Assembly (NCBI GenBank): GCA_951799405.1
Contig: OX637339.1
Span: 19,406,001 to 19,470,000, forward strand
DNA from: Agapetus fuscipes
Taxonomy: Eukaryota > Arthropoda > Insecta > Trichoptera > Glossosomatidae
Length of the DNA: 64,000 nucleotides
Direction of reading: 5' to 3'
Part shown: positions 27,901-39,900 of the stretch, piece after piece
Layout of the letters: every line of letters begins with the position of its first letter
Numbering within the stretch: the first letter of the stretch is position 1
Position numbers and translations under genes: made by a program
Notes under the pieces: generated by a model
Database searches by the model: none
The model's input: only the letters and a program-made list of their open reading frames with translations
What the model was told of the DNA's origin: nothing

Positions 27901-30900
27901 CAGGCGCGGTGGAAGGCACGTGTTTACAAATGCAAACAGGTGCCTTCCTGTCCAGAGAGGGAGAAGTGTAAACCCCGTTTATGAGTAATCATGCAACAGT
28001 ATTATTATGAAGTATTCTGTATTGCCAAAGGAGCTGTCCATATATTACGTCATTCGCATTAAGGGGGGGGGAGTCTGGTCTGCGGATGATGGCAAATGAT
28101 GTACGAGTACCAAAAGTGACGTTGTTCTTGTAAATACCAATTTCTACAAAATATAAAAAATATTATGTAAGTAATATAACATTATTAATTATTAAGCTCA
28201 TCCATTATTACAGCAAGAGGGGAGGGGGGGGGGGGTCATTAGACAATGACTATAGGATGATTGTAAAGGGGGGGGGACCCCGAAAATCGATGATTAATTG
28301 ATGAGGTAATTTATGGACGGCCCCAAAGCAAAAAAACATTTGTTACTCCTATTAATATTAGCCAAAAGTGAAAGAAGCAAATGTTAATGTGATGGTGGTT
28401 AGTTGAGAAAGATGAAAGAACAAAGCTATACACAAAATACAACACACCAAAGGCAGAAGACTGACATCACTTCAGATCATAAGAAATACAGAAAAATATT
28501 CCTAATAAACTAAAAAAGAAACGACAACTCAGTGTTTGTCAGTCCATAGAGAGTTATAAGACCTATAATATTTAGGGTGGCAGCGATTTTCTGCAGTAAT
28601 CCAGCCACACAACTCTTGGATTTGATATTAAATCCAAAAGATACAAAACATATCTCCTATCCGATTTTTTATCGCAAAAGGCAGTGAAATAAAGTCAACC
28701 GATGGCACAAATAAAACGACTCCAGTCCCTTCAGAATGCTGCAGCCAGGCTGATATACGGCGGTTCCAAGTACTGCCACATAACTCCTCTGCTTGAGAGC
28801 TTGCACTGGCTTCGCATCTCGGAAAGAATAGACTACAAGCTTTGCTTGATGGTCTTTAAGACTCTTCATGGGCTGGCTCCTGACTATCTGGCTGAACTCA
28901 CGAGGAGAGCTTCTTTAAGTGAAAGGGGAGCTACTCTGAGGTCGGCTGGGTCATGTGCCAGTCTGTTGGAGCTGCCGAAAAGACAATCAAGTACAGTCTT
29001 CGGGAATCGTTCTTTCCGTGTTGCCGGGCCAGCGGCATGGAATGCTCTGCCAGAGAGGCTGAGAGTCGAGGAGGATGAGACAGCCTTCAGAAAGATGCTC
29101 AAATCATTCCTGTTTTCCCGCTAGAGCCCACATGCGCTTTTGTAGTGATGTAAATCACAAAAAGGCGCATATAAATCCAGTTAATTATTATTATTAATAC
29201 AGTAAAAATCACAGCGACATATTAACTGCACTGCCTCACAATAATATGAATAGGAAAAAACATTGTGTTCTAAAGATCTAATCTAATCTAAGCTGCAAAG
29301 ATATATATCATTTAAGATTTATATTAAATGCATTCCCACAAGCAGACATGTATAATTTCGCGCTAACACATGCCGCATGTGGACCTGCAATATAAAAACC
29401 CAATCTCAAATGAACATAAGCCCTGCAACTCTTGCCGTCCTTCCCTGAAACAGGGGTGACATTGGCAAAGTGAACCATTTTTTTTTACAGTATGGGTGGT
29501 CAGCCGCATACCAACCTATAAGTCAAGGAACAAACAAAAGATAGACATATATTATTATGAAAAGTCACATAGCCCAAGTAGGCACATAAATCTTATGGAG
29601 CAGTGACCCTTTGTAATGTAAACAAAACATTTTTTTGGTATGTGTGTGGGTTGTGTAAAAAAATTGAGAATTTCGTCTTTTGACTCGTCAGTTTACAAGG
29701 TCAATTTTTTTTTTTTTTTAACATTCAGTAACAAATGAATGCTTTGAGTTTATTGGTGGGTAGTTTTACCCAATAAGAGTATGTAATACGATTTTCGATT
29801 TACGATTCGATTTCTTATCAAGCTACTGCCGTATTGTTATTTCCGCTGTTCGGTCTATCTTGCCCGGGCTGGAAGTCTCATCACCACGGTAAGTCTTACC
29901 TATCGAATATCGGTAATATTTGTATGAAGACCTGTCAATCCAAGATGGCCGCAAGTGAACAGCTGATTAGTCTTCCAAATACAAATATTACCAATATTCG
30001 GTATATAACAATAACCGTGGTGGTGATGATGCTTAAAGCCCAGGGCTATTTAGAGACTGTGCATTTCCAGTAGCTGGTCCCCCACTGTATTCTTTATGAT
30101 CTGAAGTTTGTTACTGAGAAACAGAGCGCTTACCCGAGGAGTTGGTGGAGTTGTAGCGCAGGATGCTCTGCGAGCTGTTGGAGGAAGTGGCGCTACGGAT
30201 GTCTGAAACATATCCTGTCCCCGCCAACACACCACACCCAGACACCACATGTAGTAACAGAATGTTAGCCAACCGTGAGAGACAGTGAGGGATGAATAGA
30301 GACAGAGAGAGATAGACACATGCTAAGCGATTAACGATGGACTCTGGACAAATTCTAAAATATTTTGACGCAAAAGTAGAAAAAAGCACAATGAGATGGT
30401 TCGGACATCTTAAAAGACTCAATGACAAACAACTAACGTGGAAGTGTAAAGGGGAAGACCGAGGAAGGAATGGATAGACCAAATAGATGATATTGCGAAA
30501 GAATGGAACCTGCACAGTGAAAAGAGAAGAGGATGTATAAAGAAAGTGATGAATGTTGAAGATATGAAAGAGATATGCAAGGACAGAAAAACTGAACGCA
30601 TCTGTGGAGTTACCAGCTAGCCCTAGTGGAATGGCAGTAGGAAACAGTAACAGATATAATTTTTGTTAGTTGACTTATGGTCTATGGATCAAGGAACAAA
30701 AGTCTAGGGTTATAGAAAGGATTCACCGAATTCCACTGATGATCTACTTTAATAATCAGGATATTCAATGATACGTTGCTAAAGAATATTGTCACAATTC
30801 TATTTTCAAATTTGTGCGGAGTCCATTGAATGATTGATTAAAAAAAGGCAGAGAAAATATTTATCCGATTATTACTTCCTCTCATGCTGGGGTTGAGGGA

Positions 30901-33900
30901 TGATTTATGTGTAGGTATATTTAAACCCAAAATAAATAAAAATACTGGCAAGATTTACTCAGCTTTCACAATAATTGAAAACCAGCCCCTTCCTTCTTTT
31001 TGTGCCGCTTCTAACAAAGATCGGCGATCATCATAGCTATTTTGATTTTAGATGCTGCGGCTCGAAACAGGGACTTGGTGCTTTTGCCCAACCACTGTCG
31101 CAGGTTCTTCAGCCACAATTAGAGGTGGCCGTTTAAACGAAAAGCAGTTTAAAATAGCTGCTTTTTATTTTAAGTAACTAAGCGCGCTTACAATTTAAAC
31201 GAAAAGTCGTTTTGAAAAAAAAGCGTATAAAAAGTTGCTTCTGCTAATTTTGATTTAATTAAAATTTAATTAATTTAGTAGTTTCAGTTTTTCCATATTT
31301 ACTCAAAAACTATTGACATTATTGAAAAATTTTTGAGTATTAAGGTGGTACGACACATAGATGGTAACAAAAAATATTCATAGATGGTACGCATCAAAAA
31401 TGTATGGGGCACTCCGTCGGGCAAATATGCTACTGTAGTTTTACTTCCTTCGAAATTTTTAATGCATTGAAAATAATATGTTGATTGCGCTATTCTAATA
31501 TGAAATCAATCTGAAATCGCTAAGGTATTCATTTCGGTCATTAAATTATGTGTAAATTTCAATATGAATTGCTTGCGCCGACCGACGATATAATGTATTT
31601 TATCTTGGACACAAACCACCCATACTCTGGTTTCCCTTCAATACGAATAAATCATTCGCCTTTTACAAACCACCCATAATATTATTTTAATAGTTATTTG
31701 TTACGCTTTATAAACAGTATTTTTCTCCCGTCTGAATGGGTGAGTTCTGGCGTAATGGCGTGCGTGACCGACTGCAGATGCGAAGATGATAGGTTCGAAT
31801 CCGGCTGATACCTATATTTTTAATTTTTTACATTTGTTGTTTTCTTTTTTTACATATTATACTTTTTTAATAAAAATACAACATATTTGAAAACTTAACT
31901 ATTAAAGTTAGTCCAAGCGATTAAAAATACGATCATTTCACTTTCATTTCATTTAGTCGGTGTTATGGCCGAGTGGGCCAGAGGCTGATCTTTCTAGCGT
32001 ATTCGGAATAGAATAACGTTGGTTCGATCCCCGCTTGGGTCACATGACTTTAACTTTGACCCTGGTTCAACAGATGTTACTGGGTAATTATTAATTAATA
32101 TAAACAGTAATGAATTATTAACTGATAATATTAATACCTATCAATGACCTATTATTAATTGATGAGGAATTCACTTTGTAACCTTTCAGTTTTAAAAAAT
32201 TAAAATAAAAAATAAAAAACAAATTGTATTAGGTTACGGGGCGAATTATTGAATTTTACTCGCCCCGTAACCTAATACAATTTGTTTTTTATGTGTAATT
32301 TGTAAACCGAGTGGGCCATAGGCTGATCTTTCTAGCGTATTTGGAATAGAATAACGTTGGTTCGATCCCCGCTTGGGTCACATGACTTTAACTTTGACCC
32401 TGGTTCAACAGATGTTATTGGGTAATTATTAATTAATAATTCATTAATATAAGCATTAATGAACTATTAATTGATGATATTAATACCTGTTTCTGGCCAG
32501 ATATAATAGGTTGGTGAATTGCATTCCTCTTCACAAATATATTTTTTAATTAAAAAATATAATATATAAAAAATTCACACTTCGTCCACACGACTTTTTG
32601 GCCAACGACATTTCGGTCAAAGACAAATCGGTCAACGACAACCCGTCCAAAGACAACTCGACCATAGAGCATTATTTTCAGTTACATGTATAGATGTACC
32701 GAAGAAATCATCCTAATATTATAATTCTATATTATGATTCATTCACTCTGCCTGCCACCATGGGTTGACAGAGCGTAAGCCTAATTTGCATAAACGAGGT
32801 GGCACGACTTTATCCGAACGAATCCGAAGCACAGGGCGTCTTGATAATAATATTATTATCATGATGCTGCAGTGTGGCTGCAGTGTTTTTTCTTATTCAC
32901 TTAGCAGTCAGTAGGACGCAAAAAGTGCAGAGGTTATACATCAGTGATATGAATGAAAATAGGAATCTAGCGGTTGCACAAATTTGTCATTTATTGTGAG
33001 ATGCCATGTAAAAAAACCAATCCATCACAAATATCTCGGTTCATCATTCGTCGATAAAAAAGTAATTTGTTCTAAGCCCCTCATACAACTTTGCTTAATA
33101 AATCTGAATAAGGCTATTTAAATGATTTAATCATGTTTTTAATGTATTGACTTGATTTTTACTAATTTCTCTTTTACGTACGCTGGTCACATATTACACA
33201 CACCGCGTGACCATGTTGGAATAAAATTAATTTATTATTGATATAAGAATGACTATACATATATATACATAATATTTTATACATTGTTAATACAATAAGT
33301 CCGGTCAGTAGCTCAGAGGTAGAAAGCTTGCGTTCAATGCCGAAAGCTCGGATTCGATCCCCACCACCAAGGGTGTCAAAATTATTTATCTTTTCGGTGT
33401 GTATTGCAAACCCACCTACCATCAAAAAACCAGCAAGGTTTACTCAGCCTTCACAAGAAATAAGAAACCTGCTCCCCTAGTAGGGAAATCCCCACTTCAA
33501 CGAAGTGGTTGGCGTAAGGCCGGCTCCCTTACCTGTGAAAATACATAGGTTTTACCCACCATAAGCAACCCTTTCGGGAAAAAAGCTGCAGGAAGTTGCA
33601 CTATACGTGCAGCTTAGTTGTACAAGCTAGTCCATGGTTCTAGTTTTACACACATTTAGGGACTTCATTGAAGAAAGAAAGTCGAGTGCAGTTCACTGAT
33701 TTTTTTTTTATATTTTCAATACAAGAATAAAATATAGTTGTCAATTTTTAAGGCTTATGAAATTTTTTACAATTTGTCTACCGATTTGTCTTTGGCCGAA
33801 ATGTCGTTGGCCGAAAAGTCGTGTGGACGAAGTGTCGTGTGACCGATTTATCTATGGCCGAGTTGTCTTTGGACGGGTTGTCGTTGACCGATTTGTCTTT

Positions 33901-36900
33901 GACCCAAATGTCGTTGGCCAAAAAGTCGTGGGGACGAAGTGTGAAATTTTTATATCTAATCTAATGTAATCTAACTTGCAAATATATGTTACATTGGAGA
34001 TTCACATTACATCATGCATTACATGCATTCTCACAACCAGACACGAACAAGTTTGCGCTTGCACATGCCTCATGTGAACCTACAACATAAAAACCAAATC
34101 TCAAATGGACATACACCCTGCAACTCTTGCCGTCCTTCCCTGAGACAGGGGTGACATTGGCAAAGGAACCATTTTTACAGCATGGGTGGTCAGCCGCATA
34201 CCAATTTTGTTACCACATATATATATTTTTTAATTTAAAAAATAGATTTGTGAAGAGGAATGCCACTAACACATTCACTAACCTATTTTATCTGGCCAGA
34301 AACAGGTATTAATAAAATAAAAAAAATTACACATAAAAAACAAATTGTATTAGGTTACGGGGCGAGTAAAATTCAATAATTCGCCCCGTAACCTAATACA
34401 ATTTGTTTTTTATTTTTTATTTTAATTTTTTAAAACTGAAAGGTTACAAAGTGAATTCCTCATCAATTAATAATAGGTCATTGATAGGTATTAATATTAT
34501 CAATTAATAATTCATTACTGTTTATATTAATTAATAATTACCCAGTAACATCTGTTGAACCAGGGTCAAAGTTAAAGTCATGTGACCCAAGCGGGGATCG
34601 AACCAACGTTATTCTATTCCAAATACGCTAGAAAGATCAGCCTCTGGCCCACTCGGCCATAACACCGACTAAATGAAATGAAAGTGAAATGATCGTATTT
34701 TTAATCGCTTGGACTAACTTTAATAGTTAAGTTTTCAAATATGTTGTATTTTTATTAAAAAAGTATAATATGTAAAAAAAGAAAACAACAAATGTAAAAA
34801 ATTAAAAATATAGGTATTAGCCGGATTCGAACCTATCATCTTCGCATCTGCAGTCGGTCACGCACGCCATTACGCCAGAACTCACACATTCAGACGGGAG
34901 AAAAATACTGTTTATAAAGCGTAACAAATAACTATTAAAATAATATTATGGGTGGTTTGTAAAAGGCGAAAGATTTATTCGTATTGAAGGGAAACCAGAG
35001 TATGGGTGGTTTGTGTCCAAGATAAAATACATTATATCGTCAGTCGGCGCAAGCAATTCATATTGAAATTTACACATAATTTAATGACCGAAATGAATAC
35101 CTTAGCGATTTCAGATTGATTTCATATTAGAATAGCGCAATCAACATATTATTTTCAATGCATTAAAAATTTCGAAGGAAGTAAAACTACAGTAGTTTTT
35201 CATATTTGCCCGACGGAGTGCCCCATACATTTTTGATGCGTACCATCTATGAATATTTTTTTTTTTGGGTAGTACGAGTCGCCACCTTAAACCTAAACAA
35301 TGTATAGTTCTGTAAGTTAAAAGCAAAAAAAAAAATCCAAAATACAGCACACACGAAAAAAAAGCTAAAAATGTAAAAAAACGCATTTTTTGAAATATTT
35401 TTTTGTGGTGGCAATTCTTAAGTTATATATTTTGTTTGATTACTGATGACGTAATGATTGGGTGATGAACGAGTGTGGTAGAAAAGAGAATATGAGAATG
35501 AAAGTACAAAAAAGTACGATGAGATGGTTCGGACATCTCGAAAGAATGGATGATGAACGACTAACGAAGAAAGTGTACAAAGGAAATGTCAGAGGAAAGC
35601 GCGGAAGGGGAAGGCCGAGGAAAGAATGGTTAGACCAAATAGGTGAGATTGCGAAAGAATGGAACCTGCAGAGTGAAAATAAGAGAAGAGTATGTATGAA
35701 AAAGGTGATGAATATTGAGGAAATGAAAGTGGTTTGTAAGGACAGAAAAAAGTGGAGGCGCATCTGCGGAGGTACCGGCCACCCCTAGTGGAACGGCGGC
35801 AGGATACAGTGAGCTTTATAATTAAGAAAAAAAAATTATAAACATGCTTAATTTTTTCATTACTGTAACTATTTTGCTAAGACCATAAAGTGTAAGAAAC
35901 AAAAACGGCAGATTTAGCTTTATAACACGCCATTAGCGTTTGAAAAAGCGTTTAAAAAAAGCTCCTTGACTTATAGGTTGTTGTGCGGCTGACCACCCAT
36001 AATATAAAAATTGGTTCACTTTGCCAATGTCACCCCTGTTTCAGGGAAGGACGGCAAGAGTTGCAAGGCTTATGTTCATTTGAGATTGGGTTTTTATATT
36101 GTAGGTCCACATGCGGCATGTGTTAGCGCGAAATTATTCATATCTGCTTGTGGGAATGCATTTAGTATAAATCTTAAATGATATATATCTTTGCAGCTTA
36201 GATTAGATTAGATTAGATTAGAAGCAACTTTCGTTTTTCGTTTCGTTTTAAACGCAGCAAAGTTTTCGTTTCGAAACGAAGTTGCTTGAAGCAACTTTCG
36301 TTTAAAACAAAACGAAAACTTTGCTGCGTTTAAAACGAAACGAAAAACGAAAGTTGCTTCTGCTTTTTTTAAACGCTAATGGCGTGTTATAAAGCTAAAT
36401 CTGCCGTTTTTGTTTCTTACACTTTATGGTCTTAGCAAAATAGTTACAGTAATGAAAAAAATCAAGCATGTTTATTATTTTTTTTTCTTAATTATAAAGC
36501 TTAAACAAAATATGTAACTTAAGAATTGCCACCACAAAAAAATATTTCAAAAAACGCGTTTTTTTTACATTTTTAGCTTTTTTTTCGTGTGTGCTGTATT
36601 TTGGATTTTTTTTTTGCTTTTAACTTACAGAACTATACATTGTTTAGGTTTAATACTCAAAAATTTTTCAATAATGTCAATAGTTTTTGAGTAAATAGAA
36701 AGAAAAAATAGAGTAAACTGAAACTACTAAATGAATTAAATTTTATATTTACAATAAACCCAAAAAACGAAAACACGCTTTTTAAGCTGCTTTTTTTAAA
36801 AAGCGTAAGCGTTTTTTCGTTTTTTTTACTAAGCCGTTTTTTCCATCTCTAGCCACAATGTCCTTCGGCGTCCCTGAGATCTTCTCCCCTCAATCTTACT

Positions 36901-39900
36901 CTGACTGATAAGATGAAGGAGACGCCCCTTTGGAAGCTAGGAAACCCCATCTTCAACTAAAATAGTTGGCATACGGCCGGTCCCCTTACTTGTAAAAATA
37001 AATAGGTTCGAGACACGCCACGTGTAACCCCTTCATTGAGAACAATAATAAATAATATCAGGTTAATTTATTTTAAATTACAAATGATAAGAGAGCGCCG
37101 TTTTAGTGTGTATCACACCTCAAGGGCCCTCTCCGATCATGGATAAGACTTTCTAAAAAGGTTGTGTCTAGAACAAGTTAAGGAGTTACACTAAATGTGT
37201 GGATTAGTTGCATTTTTTCAGGTAGTTTACACTTAAATTCATTTCTTACAGACTTGGGGCCATTTTTCAGTTATTTGCTTTGGCATATAGAACCTTTCTT
37301 GGTTTAAAACACTTAAAATTTTGGTACTTTTGCCTTCTTTGAATCAACAATTTAATTAATAAAAGATGTATGGTGTTATACATGTACCTAAGCGATAGTT
37401 CTACAATCTAAGTTGTAAATTTACATTAGCATTTAAGATTTAGTACATTAAATGCATTCCCACAAGCAGACACGCATAAGCTGGCGCTTACAAATGCCCC
37501 AAAGAATGCACCCAAATCTCAAATGAACATAAACCCTGTAAAAATGGTTTACTTTGGCAAAGTCACCCCTGTTACCTAGGCAAGATCAGTAAGAGTTGTT
37601 GAGTTTATATTCGCTTGAGGTTTGAATTTTAATTTGTAAGTACACATACAGCATTTGTATGCGCAAACTTACACATCGCACACTTAATCATAAAGAGAAA
37701 TAACTCAAAAAATAGGAATGTTGGGAAATCACGTTTGAAGTTCAGACAACCAGTACAACTTGTATGGGATGAAAAAGGCGACCGATGTTTTATCTCGGTC
37801 ATATTCGTCCAAATTGAACGGCTGTCGCATTCTACCTATTCTTCTCGCATTGTTCTTGCGTTTTATTACAAAATCTCGATTTTCCCAATTTTTGAGTTAT
37901 TGCTCTTTATTATTAAGCGTGCGACATGTCTGTTTGTGGGCATGCATTTAATATGAATTTGATAATTAATATGAAGGTATCTCTTTGCAACTTAGATCAT
38001 ATTATTATTAAGCATACATAATATTGTATTTAAATCATGATGCTCTGTACTGTCTGTAGCTCGGCCAAGTGACATCACAAATATTCCCCAAATTTCTAAT
38101 ATTCTGAGTCAAACAACATTTCAAGCTGCGGTTTGAATTGTGTGATTCAGGTGTAGTGACCGGTCAGTAGTCTAGTTGTTAACACTTCTGACTCGTTAAT
38201 GGAAGGTTGTGGGTGAGCACAAAAAAAAGTATGCTCTTCGCTGGGTTAAAAAAAATCATAAAACCTTTACCAAAGACCGGTCACTAAAGGTCCATAAAGC
38301 CTTACAGCAACTGAGATTTTTGAGTATTGGCGCTTTGTAGCAACGACCAAGCTCGTAAACACCTCTGCGGAACTACAACAAGTGAGTTACGGAACTATTC
38401 TTAGACATTTTGGTCATCAGTTGAATCCACGCTTTGACAAACTAATGATGCATTTGTATGAAGACCTGTCAACCCAAGATGGCTGCAAGTGAACAGCCGA
38501 TTAGTGTTCATATAAATATTACCAAAATGCAGGAGGTAAGGATGACCGTGGTCCTGATATTTCCAGCCCATCATTGGTTTGTCAAAGCGTGGCTCAACCG
38601 ACGACTAGAATGTCTAAGAATAGCCCCGATTCTTCTCACTTTGATATCTGTTGACGTGTAGACAGCAGCTCCCTAGATATGGGGATACAAGAAGACTTTA
38701 TAAGATGAAATACATTATATGCTGTCTCACCGTCGTCTCTGGGGTTACTGGAGAGGGATCTCTTGGGTCTACTCCTCGCTGCTGAAGCCGGCGCCTCGAA
38801 GCGGAGCCGCGCTACAGACTGCGGCACTGCCATGGCCTGGGCGTACTCTTCCCGCTGCAAACCATCAACACACAGACATCAATACAACAAAAACGCAACT
38901 GAGCTACACATGCAGTTAGAGTTTTAGGCTTAGACGGCCGGCTGATGATGCTGGAGTGATGTTTTCCGGGATCTGTTGCCGTGGTCTGTGGGAGCTGGAG
39001 AGCCCGAGTGTACACACACTTGCATCACAGTTCTCATCAAGATCATCTTCATCATCATACTTCACGCTGAAGAAGCCCATCGTAGAAATGGACGAAACGT
39101 CCGGAAGCTCCAGCTCCCACAGACCACGGCAACAGATCCCGGAAAACATCACTCCAGCATACACATATAGTGGAACTTCTTGCCTGTGTTATCCCCCAAG
39201 GGATTTCACGTGTACACAATTCGGGAGTTTCTTCCCATAGTACCAAACGTGCCAAGAACACATAATAATACAGGTAGGCACACAATGAAAAAATTAGACA
39301 TTAATATGTCCATACATATTATAATTTGTTGATTTGAAAAATGTAATTTGTTGTGTATGTTCCTTGCTGTAGAAAATGGTTCACTTTGCCAATTTCACCC
39401 CTGTTTCAGGGAAGGTCGGCAAGAGTTGCAGGGTGTATGTCCATGTGACGGGTTTTTAGCGCGAGCTTGTGCATGTCTGTTTGTGAAAGTGCATATAATG
39501 GGAATCTTTAATGTTACATAGATATTTTGCAACTTAGATTAGAACATAATACGTCAAAAAGAGACATAAACATGACGGTTGCCTGGAAACTGATTATTAC
39601 AAGACGTTGTTTGTACGAAGATGACGCCCTAGGGCGCACTCTTTTTTGGCACACAAAACGGCTCAGACGCTCCATCTCTATCTTTTATGTAGTGACGCCG
39701 AAGCTCATAAAAAGTTTGGTCGATGGCTCAGTTGGTAGAATGCTTGCATTCCATGCTGAGAGCAGGCGTTTGAATCCCACCCAGGTTCTCAGAGATGATT
39801 TCCCGTTTCGGTTTTTTTCAAACCCAAAATAAAATACCGACAAGGTGTACTCAGCCTTCACAAGAAATGAGAATCAGCACCCTCGGGAGCTAGAAAACCC

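Larger units (their letters stand above)
31344..35286. mobile_element. TTAA-flanked foldback element, 3.9 kb
   Basis: Begins GGTGGTACGAC and ends GTACGAGTCGCCACC with TTAA on both sides (31340-31343, 35287-35290). Both arms, about 1.3-1.5 kb, are inverted copies; the loop is near 32690-33770. TTAA duplication is used by piggyBac and Kolobok families; the ends lack the CCC start usual for piggyBac. No transposase found, so non-autonomous. Confidence 0.85.
31120..36851. mobile_element. hAT-like foldback element carrying several insertions
   Basis: Ends TAGAGGTGG and CCATCTCTA are inverted repeats flanked by an exact 8-bp duplication GCCACAAT (31112-31119, 36852-36859). With three insertions removed, about 1.2 kb of nearly perfect palindrome remains, rich in AAACGAAAA. 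hAT assignment rests on the 8-bp duplication and the ends; no transposase is present. Sits in borealin intron 3. Confidence 0.85.

Noticed and set aside
31965..32050. tRNA-Leu/Ser-like gene
   Set aside because: A and B boxes are present but the sequence continues into a SINE body with copies elsewhere; no convincing cloverleaf.
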